A stretch of DNA of 16,720 bases from Gammaproteobacteria bacterium (GTDB lineage: Bacteria; Pseudomonadota; Gammaproteobacteria; GCA-001735895): positions 1 to 16,720 of the forward strand of contig JANTFY010000022.1 of NCBI GenBank assembly GCA_024763185.1. Reading direction: 5' to 3'. Made by a program: the position numbers and the translations under genes. The notes beneath the pieces were generated by a model, which was not told where the DNA came from, ran no database searches, and saw only the letters and a program-made list of their open reading frames with translations. The first letter of the stretch is position 1, and every line of letters starts with the position of its first letter. Shown here piece after piece: positions 1 to 8,302 of this stretch.

Positions 1-3000
1 TCCTGGCCAAACGGAAAGCCCGACGGTTCATAATAATACCCATTGAACAGACTGTTACCCCATTCGGTCGCCCCGGTATCGTTCAGGGTGCCGGTAAAGA
101 ACGGCATATCTTCACTGAATAACTCAAGGTCACCGCTGGCGTCAGAGAGAGTGGCCTTGACTGTGGCAAAGTAGTTGGTAGCCGGCGTCAGACCCGTGAA
201 ACTGTGGGTAAATTCCGTGGGTGATTTCGCGGACGAATCCAATGGCAACACCGAAGCTTGAGACACGCCCGGCTGATCGGCGATATAAACATCGAAACCG
301 GCAATGGCCACCTCGTTAATGTCCGTCCACTGAATCTCTCTACCTGAGACTGTCAGTACGGGTGCATCTGGCTCAATTACGCGAATCGAATGAGCATCAG
401 ACAAGGTTGTGCCCCCTGAGTTGGATACTGAAAATTGAAAATTCGTTTCACTGCCGACATCGCTGATCATGGGTGTACCGCTGATTCGACCATTGCTCAG
501 TTCAAGCCAGGCTGGTAGCGATACGATCGCATACGATACCGATTCACAACTCAAAGAATCAATATCGTAGCTATAAAGCTGCGTTGGAAAAACGCTCAGA
601 TCCGGTGATATGGAAGTGATTTCAGGTGCGGCGACGACCAGTTCTATGGTGAAAGGACCGATGGAACTACTACCCGAGCTATTGATAGCCGTGAGCGTGA
701 TGTTTTCATAACTGCCCAAATCCGTGCAAAGCGGCGAACCGGACAATACCCCCGTTGATGTGTTGAACTGCGCCCAATCCGGTAAATTGGTGATATCCCA
801 ACTGTCGGCGGCCCCACCTGTATTCACCGGTGCAAAATAATAGGGGTTTGCGAATAAACCTGGCTGAAGCGCCAGTTCCGTCGTCGGTGTACCGGACAGG
901 GATGGTGGTGCCAGGCTGACCGTGATATCGAAAGGACCGATACTGTCTTCATTGGCACTGGCATCTGTGGCCGTAATGAGTATGTTTTCAAAGGTCTGAT
1001 CTGTTCCGATGGGTGGCGTCCCCTCGATGCTGCCGTCATTTTGGTCAAAGCTTGCCCAGGCCGGCAGGTTTTCCACACGCCATGTTTGTGCGACGCCGCT
1101 GATAACAATCGGCACAAAACTGTAAAGAGAGCCGGCTGATACATTAGTCAGTGGCGTGCCGCCTATATCGATAACAGACTGACTGACCGTGAGCTGGTAA
1201 CTGGCGCTGGTGGCCAGATAATTGGCACTTTCGGCCTTGTCGGCGGTAATTGTAGTACTACCTGCGGCCACAATACTGACCTCTCCGCTGGCGGAGTTCA
1301 CTGTGGCGACCGCACTATCGCTGCTACTGTAACTCACGGCTCCGCTGCCGCTGCCTCCGACGACAGAATTGTTGAAAGGCGTATCATCAGTGGTTTTGTT
1401 GACTGGGCCCGGGTCGATAAAACTGATACTCTGGCTCCCTTGAAGCACTTGAATCGCAACCACCAGATTGTCTGTGCCTGCACTATTACCGGCTTCGATA
1501 TCAATTCCCGGAAAATTACCCGCCGAAGTGGGTGTTCCGGTTATTACCCCGTCAGCAAAACTCAAGCCGGGAGGCAGGGTACCCGACAGCGTCCAACTGG
1601 CCACAGACCCTGAATTGCTTACGTTGAAAGAATATGCCACGCCAACGGTGGCATTTGGCGGAGTGCCTGACAGTTGCGGGGCAGTGGCTGTCGCCATTAC
1701 ATCGATTTCAAACAGGTTGGACGTATCGCTACCCGCGGTATTACTGGCTGTGACCTGTATATCCGGGTGAAATGCCGTCTGCGTGGGTGTTCCGGATAAT
1801 TCACCGGTCGTATTATTGATAGTGAGCCAGGCCGGTGCATTATCTATAGACCATCTGGATGCCATGCCCCCCTGATTGACGGGTGTGAAGCTGAATGCCT
1901 GACCCTGCGGGATTTCAAAATTAGAGATATCGGCTATTTGCGGTTGGGCATCGATCACTTCGAGTTCGATCTCAAGAGCCCCAAAGCCCCATCCGCTGGT
2001 GGGCTCTCCGACCCCGTTTTCCGCTATGATACGAATAAACTGATAAAGACCCACATCGGTCGCATCGGGTGTACCACTGAGAGTACCGTTTTCAGAATCG
2101 AACTGCGCCCAGGCCGGTAATCCTTCAATACGCCAGGATTCAATGGGGCCACGGTCGTTGGTGGGCGTAAAACTGAAAAAGCTGCCGGCCACAATGGGCG
2201 AAGCAGGCTCACCGGCAAGACGCGGATGATTAACCGTATGCAGTGTGATAAGCGCATGCGCTTCGGCGCCATTTTGGTCTTCAACCAGCACTTTGGCTCT
2301 GGCACGACTCCAGACCTGTTGCTGGCCATTAACCCGTAAATCGGCAGGCGTTCCCGAAATAGTGGCATTTTCAGGATTCAGGCTTAATCCTTCGAACAGA
2401 CCGCTATATTCGCCTTCTTCTAAATCTTCCGGAGCGGCAAGGCGATAACGCAGGGGGTCTTTACCACCGGAAGCGGTAAAATAATCTTCCAGGGTGACTG
2501 CATCACCGACCACCAGCACGGGTGTCTGGCTGGGGCCTTCAAGCGTCAACTCATCGTACACCAGAATTTGCAAGGGAGCAGAGTCGATTGTACGCCCCAG
2601 AGCATCCTCGGCTGAAACCATGAAGTTGGCCGGGTTACTGGTGCCGGGCAGTACATAATCCACCTTGCCATAAATACGTCCGCTGTATTCACCGAGGGTC
2701 AAGCCTCTGGGTAACGCACCGGAAATAATACTGTAGCGTACCGGTGGTGCAGCAGCTGTCATTTCGATACCGTATTGATCCCCATTGGCGCCTATCTCCG
2801 TCTGTTCGGTTACTCCTTCAGGTAAGTTAATAGCGAGTTCGGCGGGCTCGATATGAACATCCAGGTTGATCTGCAAAACACTCCCCGTGCGATCGGCCGG
2901 TGTGAGACAAACCGGCTCCGAAAAATAGCCAATCGATGTTTCATTATCCAATCTTGAATAAAAGAAATGTGCGGTGAAACAAGGTGAGCGGTTAGGGTAA

Positions 3001-4061
3001 ACCGCTTTTCTGGTTGGCTTATTCAACTCAAAGAATTCAGCGAATGCAAAGCCATTGGCTAAACCGATGACCTCTGCAGAATAACCATCGATATCGCCAC
3101 CCTGTAACATCTGGCCCTCTTCGAACAAGCGTACGGTGATATCCGCAAAGTCTGCAAATATTTGTGCCTGGTCAGGGTTCCACCAGCTGAAATGAGTGAC
3201 TTCTCCGCGCAGAGCCAGACCGGTGACAGAAGCCGGATTGGCGACCACTGTACCGATGCCTTCCTGATGCCAGATGCCGCTGGTTTCATCCAGGAACCAC
3301 ATGGGGATTTCGTCACCCACCTCAATGGGGCTGCCGTCTGCCAGGGTGTCACCGTATAACGGCATTTCAATGATGGCTGTCTGACCGGGTGCCAGGTTCA
3401 ATTCCTCTCCATTTTGGGTGAAGTGAAATTCGACGGGGCCGAAACTCAGAATGTCGGTGGGATCTTGCCCGCCTTCGGGTACGCCAGTGAACGACCCAGG
3501 GAATGCCTGTAAACCTGCGGGTGTGGTGACATCCACGGGTGTCATGGATAGTTCCACTTCTCCAGTCACAGCATTACCCTGAGAATCAACCAGGGCACCG
3601 GCATTGATTTCCAGGCTGACGCCATCTCTGCCTTCTAGGTCTGTTGGCTGTGTCGCATCGAACAGTTGGGCCGCCTGGCGCTGGATCATGGTTGCCGATT
3701 GGCGTAGCGTGGTGGATGCGGTGGGAGTGTCCAGCATGATGACCTGTACGGCAAACCCTGCCTTGTTCAGTTGTAAACGGTAATGGCTTTGTTCATACAG
3801 ATCCGGTATGGTGATTTGACCGGATGCGTCCGTTTGCGTATTCAAGGGTCGCTGTCCATTACCTTCTATGAGTGTTACCTCAACTCCTTCAACCGGTGCT
3901 CCTACAACGTCCGTTACGGTGAATTGAGCATCATTTTCCATAAGGCGTAATTCAGTATCAGCGTTTGATTTACTGGTATCAGAACAACCTGCTGCTATCA
4001 GAAAAAAACTGGTTAGGAGTAGAACAAACCATCTAGAACGGTTAGGCGAGGAGGAAATCAT
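1..4061 (-). CDS. Very large modular Ig-repeat lipoprotein (5' part, runs off the left edge)
   Basis: This frame is open from an ATG at 4061 to the left edge of the window, giving at least 1353 codons; the stop lies outside. The N-terminus is a lipoprotein-type signal: basic residues at 8-10, a hydrophobic run at 11-24, and Cys26 in the context IAAGC, an acceptable though not ideal lipobox. Residues 47 to about 115 resemble a carboxypeptidase-regulatory-like domain (VTDVVGAPVEGVEVTL). Residues about 125-285 resemble the ZU5/CILP-like module that often follows it (INAGAL, then THFSWWN). From about residue 400 come Ig-like repeats with recurrent SGTP motifs, one Big_2-like insertion at about 877-963 and a fibronectin III-like domain at about 1231-1324. 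It is probably anchored in the outer membrane and exposed at the surface or in the periplasm, as an adhesin or ligand-binding protein; no enzyme domain is visible. It is divergent from the two-component pair at 4318. The coding call and modular nature are secure; the exact role is unknown. Confidence 0.9.
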   Translation of the reverse strand, partial: MISSSPNRSRWFVLLLTSFFLIAAGCSDTSKSNADTELRLMENDAQFTVTDVVGAPVEGVEVTLIEGNGQRPLNTQTDASGQITIPDLYEQSHYRLQLNKAGFAVQVIMLDTPTASTTLRQSATMIQRQAAQLFDATQPTDLEGRDGVSLEINAGALVDSQGNAVTGEVELSMTPVDVTTPAGLQAFPGSFTGVPEGGQDPTDILSFGPVEFHFTQNGEELNLAPGQTAIIEMPLYGDTLADGSPIEVGDEIPMWFLDETSGIWHQEGIGTVVANPASVTGLALRGEVTHFSWWNPDQAQIFADFADITVRLFEEGQMLQGGDIDGYSAEVIGLANGFAFAEFFELNKPTRKAVYPNRSPCFTAHFFYSRLDNETSIGYFSEPVCLTPADRTGSVLQINLDVHIEPAELAINLPEGVTEQTEIGANGDQYGIEMTAAAPPVRYSIISGALPRGLTLGEYSGRIYGKVDYVLPGTSNPANFMVSAEDALGRTIDSAPLQILVYDELTLEGPSQTPVLVVGDAVTLEDYFTASGGKDPLRYRLAAPEDLEEGEYSGLFEGLSLNPENATISGTPADLRVNGQQQVWSRARAKVLVEDQNGAEAHALITLHTVNHPRLAGEPASPIVAGSFFSFTPTNDRGPIESWRIEGLPAWAQFDSENGTLSGTPDATDVGLYQFIRIIAENGVGEPTSGWGFGALEIELEVIDAQPQIADISNFEIPQGQAFSFTPVNQGGMASRWSIDNAPAWLTINNTTGELSGTPTQTAFHPDIQVTASNTAGSDTSNLFEIDVMATATAPQLSGTPPNATVGVAYSFNVSNSGSVASWTLSGTLPPGLSFADGVITGTPTSAGNFPGIDIEAGNSAGTDNLVVAIQVLQGSQSISFIDPGPVNKTTDDTPFNNSVVGGSGSGAVSYSSSDSAVATVNSASGEVSIVAAGSTTITADKAESANYLATSASYQLTVSQSVIDIGGTPLTNVSAGSLYSFVPIVISGVAQTWRVENLPAWASFDQNDGSIEGTPPIGTDQTFENILITATDASANEDSIGPFDITVSLAPPSLSGTPTTELALQPGLFANPYYFAPVNTGGAADSWDITNLPDWAQFNTSTGVLSGSPLCTDLGSYENITLTAINSSGSSSIGPFTIELVVAAPEITSISPDLSVFPTQLYSYDIDSLSCESVSYAIVSLPAWLELSNGRISGTPMISDVGSETNFQFSVSNSGGTTLSDAHSIRVIEPDAPVLTVSGREIQWTDINEVAIAGFDVYIADQPGVSQASVLPLDSSAKSPTEFTHSFTGLTPATNYFATVKATLSDASGDLELFSEDMPFFTGTLNDTGATEWGNSLFNGYYYEPSGFPFGQ
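380..2480 (-). repeat. Tandem Ig-like (He_PIG-type) repeats within the lipoprotein
   Basis: At the protein level the motif [IL]-[ST/E]-G-[TS]-P recurs about nine times, near positions 2355, 2076, 1793, 1668, 1538, 1021, 893, 739 and 480. Each follows a stretch of the type LPAW-x-F-x-x-x-x-G. Several successive spacings are about 255-283 bases, that is 85-94 residues per unit. This is the hallmark of putative Ig-fold repeats of the He_PIG/cadherin-like class. The DNA copies are well diverged, so they are old repeats and not recent duplications. Confidence 0.8.
1174..1434 (-). other. Big_2-like domain inserted in the He_PIG array
   Basis: The encoded segment begins QSISFIDPGPVNKTTDDTPF, continues through a Gly/Ser-rich stretch and SYSSSDSAVATV, and ends with GSTTITADKAESANY. 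This matches the usual pattern of bacterial Ig-like group 2 domains. It breaks the regular He_PIG spacing between the SGTP motifs near 1538 and 1021. It is a structural module, and no function beyond spacing or binding can be read from it. Confidence 0.65.
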
Positions 4062-4317
4062 ACGACAATTCCATTGTTAATTTAGTATGAGTTCCATTTT
4101 ATGAATAGGCTTTTATTCGTCGATACCAAGAACTTGGTATGATAATTTTGAAACATTGGTAATAGAATAAGAGCTGTCTTGAAAATCCACGACAATCATG
4201 CATAAGAATCGATTGATCTCATCATAGTTTTGAAGGAAAACAAGAACTATATTTTATCTATATTCCATAATTGCTTTTTTCAATAACACTCCGGTTTCTG
4301 CTTGTATTTAATTGTCC
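4062..4317. promoter_or_regulatory. Divergent intergenic region with candidate operator
   Basis: This AT-rich 256-base gap separates the divergently transcribed lipoprotein gene (minus) and response-regulator gene (plus), so it should hold both promoters. It contains a perfect inverted repeat at 4123-4140 and a further TTGGT half-site at 4156-4160. I cannot assign a convincing -35/-10 pair on either strand: TTGAAG at 4230-4235 followed by TATCTA at 4255-4260 has a 19-base spacer and is weak. No convincing Shine-Dalgarno sequence precedes either start codon. Confidence 0.6.
4123..4140. promoter_or_regulatory. Perfect 8+8 bp palindrome, candidate operator
   Basis: The sequence ATACCAAG-AA-CTTGGTAT is a perfect inverted repeat with a two-base centre. 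The half-site core TTGGT occurs again in the same orientation 22 bases downstream (4134 and 4156), about two helical turns. It lies 62 bases upstream of the lipoprotein start and 178 bases upstream of the response-regulator start. It fits a dimeric regulator site, possibly for the adjacent NarL-type regulator, but the binding protein is unknown. Confidence 0.5.
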
Positions 4318-4956
4318 ATGAATCGATTTACAATCATTTTAGTGGAGGATGACAGGGAGGTTCAGCAACGACTGGCCCGCTTGGTTAATGATCATGAACA
4401 GTTTGAATTGCTCAGTGTCTCCTCGTCTTTACAAGATGGCCTTGCTGCTTTACTGCAACAGAAACCGGATATCCTGTTAACCGACCTGGGCTTACCGGAC
4501 GGTTCAGGTAGCGAAATTATCAAGGCTATTGCCGACAACAAGCTTGATTGTAAAGCCATGGTGATATCAGGGTTTCAGGATGAACATCGCGTGTTTTCCG
4601 CGCTCGAAGCGGGTGCCAGGGCTTATATTCATAAACATGATGAAAGCCAGAAGATTACCGATGCCATTCTATCCATGATGGCGGGTGGAGCCCCGATCAG
4701 CCCGGTCATCGCACGGTTGATGCTGCAACGATTCCAAAAACCGGATACCCAGGTCGAGCTTGCGGAGGCCCTGACAGAACGCCAGGTGAAAATTCTCAAG
4801 CTGGTGAGCCAGGGTTTTTCATCGCGTGAAATTGCCGAGAAACTGGATATCAGCTATTACACGGTGACCACGCATATCAAGAATATCTACAGTAAATTAC
4901 AGGTGAACAGCCGTACTGAGGCGCTGCATGAAGCAAATAAGCTGGGCCTTTTGTAG
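4318..4956 (+). CDS. NarL/FixJ-family response regulator
   Basis: A 212-residue DNA-binding response regulator, normal length for the family. The receiver domain occupies about residues 3-120: acidic pair D11-D12, phospho-acceptor D56 in LLTDLGLPDGSG, switch residues S84 and Y103, and conserved K106. A LuxR/GerE-type helix-turn-helix occupies about 147-212 (LTERQVKILKLVSQGFSSRE, then VTTHIKNIYSKLQV). All key receiver residues are present, so it should be phosphorylated, most likely by the histidine kinase encoded just downstream. An in-frame TAA at 4309 limits the start to TTG at 4312 or ATG at 4318; I chose the ATG. Neither has a clear ribosome binding site. It lies divergent to the large lipoprotein gene, a natural candidate target. 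Target genes are otherwise unknown. Confidence 0.93.
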   Translation: MNRFTIILVEDDREVQQRLARLVNDHEQFELLSVSSSLQDGLAALLQQKPDILLTDLGLPDGSGSEIIKAIADNKLDCKAMVISGFQDEHRVFSALEAGARAYIHKHDESQKITDAILSMMAGGAPISPVIARLMLQRFQKPDTQVELAEALTERQVKILKLVSQGFSSREIAEKLDISYYTVTTHIKNIYSKLQVNSRTEALHEANKLGLL

Positions 4957-5148
4957 CGGGTTAGATCCTTCAATCATTCAACATAAAAGGCACTTTTCTG
5001 TTAGTTAAACCCTGCTGGTTTTTCCCGACGTACTTCCCATTTTTTAAAATATCTGTTTAAGTTTCTGTTGGAAACTCTTTATGTTCGCTACTATCGGTAT
5101 CTTGTTCTGAGTAGTGAGCGAGTCGCGTTTTATATTCACGGGTGTGGT

Positions 5149-7029
5149 ATGTGGATCATAAGAAATAAAAAATGGGCAGTGTTTTTTTTGTTCAGTTACT
5201 GGCTGCTGGTTAATTTTCTGGTGCTCCATAGCCCCTTTTCTTATTTCGATAATCTCCCTGTCCCGGCCTTGGAACATTTTGAGTTCGTTGCTGGCGATGA
5301 AGAGAGTCCTGAATTTCTCAAACAGCATGCGTGGCAACACCAGGCTTTACCGGATGACTGGTATAAAACCGGTAAAACTCACAATCAGTACTGGTATAAA
5401 TCACACTTATTGTTAGACCATCCTGTCAATGACATCTGGGCCGTTTATCTGCCGACAGTTACCCATGCGGCTGCCGTTTTTATTAATGGTACCTGGGTCG
5501 GGCAGAGTGGTTATTTTAGTGATCCGGTATCGCGACATCATAATGATCCTTTGCTGTTCAGCTTTTCAGGTTCCATGCTCAAAAAGGGGCAGAACGATAT
5601 CCATATTCGGGTCAAAGCCTCTTATCATGAACAGGGATTGTTAGGCCAGGTATATGTTGCTCCTTTCAATCAACTTAATAAGTACTATGAAATAAAACAT
5701 TTTGTCCGTATTGACCTGATTCAGTGGCTGACCTCGGCCATGTACCTGATGGCGCTGGTGGTGCTGGTGTTCTGGATGGCACGGCCACAGGATAAAATTT
5801 ATGGGCTTTTCTCGCTAGAGCTGATTTTTTGGGCGACACATAATTTAAATCTGATTATTACAGACATCCCTGTCTCGGCAAGGCTTTGGGAGTCGCTCAT
5901 GATGAGCACATTGGGCTGGACCGTGTTAACCATGATCTACTTCAATCATCGCTTTGTAGGAGAGGTTCATCCACGCATTGAAAAGCTGGCACTGACGGCA
6001 GCTGCTCTTGGTTTGGGTCTGTTCTTTCTGCCGGATTTGGCGGCCGTTTTACACGTGGGTTATCGTGTCTGGGATGCGTTGTTAATCGTTGTTGGTTTAT
6101 ACCTGATCGGTTACCTGGGCAGGGTTTTCTGGAAGAATCCACAATCTGATTATTTCCTCATGTTACTTGTCGGTATTCCAATGTTAATTTTTGGCCTGCA
6201 TGACATCCTGGTCGTCAACCATATGGCAGACCGGACTGATGGTCTGATCATCCAGTTCAGTGTGATTCCAGCCTTGTTGCTGTTTAGCTGGTTTATGGTG
6301 CGCCGTTTTGTAAAATCCATCAACAAGGCAGAGCATCTGGCTGAACACTTTGAGCAACTGGTCGATGAAAAGACCAGGGAAATTGAATTCCAGTATGACA
6401 AATTAAAGGAAATGGAAAAACAGTCTGTACTGGCTGAGGAACGTGAGCGAATCATGCGTGATATGCATGATGGCATAGGTGGACAACTTGTCTCGGTGAT
6501 CAGTTTGTTACAGGATCAAAAGGGAGACGTATTCAAACGTTTACGCGAGAAAGTCCAGCATAGCCTGACAGATCTCAGGTTAGTTATCGACTCACTGGAT
6601 CCCGTGCAAAACGAATTACCGGTGCTTCTTGGAACCATGCGAATGCGTCTGCATGACCAGCTTGATGCCGCCAATATCCACCTTGAATGGGCGGTTACAG
6701 ATTTACCGGACATCCCAGATACAAGCCCACGCAGAAGCCTGCACATTATGCGTATCGTTCAGGAAGCGATAACCAATTGTATCAAGCATGCAGATACTGA
6801 AAAAATAAGATTGGTCACAGGCACCCTTGGTGAGCAGGAAAGTCACGTTTATATAGATATTATCGACTATGGTAAAGGCCTTAAGTGTGTCGATGAAAAC
6901 GCAGAGAATCAGGGCAGGGGAATTAAAAATATGCACTACCGCGCTGAGCAAATGGGTGCGAAACTGGATCTTGACAGCTCTGAGGAAGGTACCCGGATAC
7001 GTTTGTTAATTGCGCTGGAATCTGCCTGA
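5149..7029 (+). CDS. Membrane histidine kinase with periplasmic jelly-roll sensor and multi-pass domain (7TMR-DISM-like)
   Basis: A 626-residue sensor kinase read from ATG 5149. An upstream in-frame TTG at 5068 would add 27 residues; the ATG places the first membrane helix (about 9-27) directly at the N-terminus. Residues about 55-180 look like a periplasmic beta-rich, galactose-binding-type domain (LPDDW, then VFINGTWVGQSGYF, then GQNDIHIRV). Residues about 190-385 hold roughly seven hydrophobic segments, an arrangement like 7TMR-DISM receptors. A coiled coil (about 390-430) leads to a HisKA_3 dimerisation domain with phospho-acceptor H440 in RDMHDGIGG. The HATPase domain follows: N box around N543, DYGKGL at 573-578, GRGIKNM at 589-595. 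It should phosphorylate the upstream response regulator, 192 bases away on the same strand. The ligand is unknown; a saccharide or similar polar molecule is only suggested by the fold. The kinase call is secure and the sensor-domain call moderate. Confidence 0.9.
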   Translation: MWIIRNKKWAVFFLFSYWLLVNFLVLHSPFSYFDNLPVPALEHFEFVAGDEESPEFLKQHAWQHQALPDDWYKTGKTHNQYWYKSHLLLDHPVNDIWAVYLPTVTHAAAVFINGTWVGQSGYFSDPVSRHHNDPLLFSFSGSMLKKGQNDIHIRVKASYHEQGLLGQVYVAPFNQLNKYYEIKHFVRIDLIQWLTSAMYLMALVVLVFWMARPQDKIYGLFSLELIFWATHNLNLIITDIPVSARLWESLMMSTLGWTVLTMIYFNHRFVGEVHPRIEKLALTAAALGLGLFFLPDLAAVLHVGYRVWDALLIVVGLYLIGYLGRVFWKNPQSDYFLMLLVGIPMLIFGLHDILVVNHMADRTDGLIIQFSVIPALLLFSWFMVRRFVKSINKAEHLAEHFEQLVDEKTREIEFQYDKLKEMEKQSVLAEERERIMRDMHDGIGGQLVSVISLLQDQKGDVFKRLREKVQHSLTDLRLVIDSLDPVQNELPVLLGTMRMRLHDQLDAANIHLEWAVTDLPDIPDTSPRRSLHIMRIVQEAITNCIKHADTEKIRLVTGTLGEQESHVYIDIIDYGKGLKCVDENAENQGRGIKNMHYRAEQMGAKLDLDSSEEGTRIRLLIALESA

Positions 7030-7187
7030 AAATCCACAATCAGCCGTTAATATCGAAACGATATCCGAAGCGGTTATATCACTGAGCACTGCAAAGTGGG
7101 AAAGAATTAGTTCGACGATAACGGCGCGATAACAGGTTTGCTTTCTTTCTGGGTGCCACCCGCGATTTCCCTTTGGCGCCATGAGGT
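7030..7187. other. Convergent intergenic gap
   Basis: These 158 bases lie between the ends of the kinase gene (plus) and the PAS-GGDEF gene (minus). The only structure seen is a short perfect hairpin, ATATCG-AAA-CGATAT at 7050-7064, without a T tract. I see no gene and no convincing terminator. Confidence 0.5.
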
Positions 7188-8099
7188 TCAGAGTAAGTCG
7201 GTAGTGAATTTTACGACCCGGTTACGGCCTTTGGCTTTCGCCTGGTAGAGCGCTTTGTCTGCCCGTTCGATCAGTTCCTGGTACTCGACATCCGTCTCCA
7301 TGGCTTCACTGACACCAATGCTGACGGTCATGGCCATTTCATTCTGTTCGATGGAAAGCGGTGTTTTTTCAACCATGTGGCGTATCCGTTCGGCCGTGAT
7401 CATCGCTTTTATTTGAGAGGAATCAGGCAGGATAATACAGAACTCGTCCCCGCCCAGCCTGAAGGCATGGTCGTAGGAGCGGAACAGGAATTCAAACAAA
7501 TGGGCCAGGTTGAGTAAAGCCTGGTCTCCAGCCGCATGCCCAAATTGATCATTGATCTGCTTGAATTTGTCGATATCGATCAACAGCAGGGAAAATTTAT
7601 TATGCGTTCTTAAAAACCGTAAAAATTCCTGATTGATGGTTTTTTCGAAGGCGCGGCGATTTAACAAGCCGGTCAGCTCGTCTTTCTTGGAGAGTGTTTC
7701 CAACTGGTGCTGCAGAGATTTCTGGTCGCTGACATCACGCTGGATGGCAGCAAAATGAGTCACCTTACCCTTGCTATTCTTTAACGGAATAATGCTCATG
7801 TCGAGCCAGTATTCATGGCCGTTTTTACTGTAGTTTTTTATCGTGGTGCGAATGTGGGTCTGCTTTTCCAGTGCCCGGCGGACATCCTTAATCGTTTCAT
7901 TATCGGTATCGTCAGATTGTAATATCCGCGGCGTTTTGCCAATCGCTTCCTTGGCGGTGTACCCCGTCAGAGCCGTAAAGGCCTTGTTGACATAAACAAT
8001 CTCAGGACCCGGTTCATCCAGTGGACTGGCTTTGGTTACAATGACCACATCCTGGGCTTCATCAACGATATCCTTGAAATTGAAATCTAATTTGGCCAT
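7188..8099 (-). CDS. PAS-GGDEF diguanylate cyclase
   Basis: A 303-residue protein predicted to make cyclic di-GMP from two GTP. No membrane segment or signal peptide is visible, so it should be cytoplasmic. A PAS domain covers about residues 10-125 (GYTAKEAIGKTPRILQ, then YWLDMSIIPLKN and HFAAIQRDVSD). It belongs to the LOV-like PAS group but has Thr-Pro at 56-57 where photoactive LOV domains have Asn-Cys. The GGDEF domain covers about 135-300, starting KKDELTGLLNRRAF, with an intact GGDEF at 216-220 and an inhibitory-site motif RSYD at 207-210, exactly five residues upstream. It should therefore be active and feedback-inhibited by its product. The ATG at 8099 is preceded by a weak purine-rich site (GGGATG). 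It stands alone downstream of the glucokinase gene, with a 203-base gap and a small palindrome upstream. The signal sensed by the PAS domain is unknown. Confidence 0.93.
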   Translation of the reverse strand: MAKLDFNFKDIVDEAQDVVIVTKASPLDEPGPEIVYVNKAFTALTGYTAKEAIGKTPRILQSDDTDNETIKDVRRALEKQTHIRTTIKNYSKNGHEYWLDMSIIPLKNSKGKVTHFAAIQRDVSDQKSLQHQLETLSKKDELTGLLNRRAFEKTINQEFLRFLRTHNKFSLLLIDIDKFKQINDQFGHAAGDQALLNLAHLFEFLFRSYDHAFRLGGDEFCIILPDSSQIKAMITAERIRHMVEKTPLSIEQNEMAMTVSIGVSEAMETDVEYQELIERADKALYQAKAKGRNRVVKFTTDLL

Positions 8100-8142
8100 G
8101 TACGATCACATCCCGGGTTTTGTTATGGTTTTATATCTGATG

Positions 8143-8155
8143 TGGTAATTTACCA
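8143..8155. promoter_or_regulatory. Short palindrome upstream of the PAS-GGDEF gene
   Basis: TGGTAA-T-TTACCA is a perfect 6+6 inverted repeat with one central base, 43 bases before the ATG at 8099. The position suits an operator or a promoter-proximal site. It is short enough to arise by chance. No clear -35/-10 pair could be assigned next to it. Confidence 0.35.
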
Positions 8156-8302
8156 GTAACCGTGAAGATAAGACAAATATATACAAAGAATACCTGTTCT
8201 ATAAATGGGAAGATGCCCGTATCCCCGAGATTAGACCATCCGCTACCCGGGGAGTCGTCTGTCGAGCGTGCTGAAACCGGTCAAATTGGCAAGCGGAAGC
8301 GA

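Noticed and set aside
2024..2368. Minus-strand 114-codon frame inside the lipoprotein region
   Set aside because: It is an out-of-frame shadow of the continuous lipoprotein reading frame that spans 1-4061.
7050..7064. Hairpin ATATCG-AAA-CGATAT as a terminator for the convergent genes
   Set aside because: Only six base pairs, mostly A-T, and no T tract on either strand.
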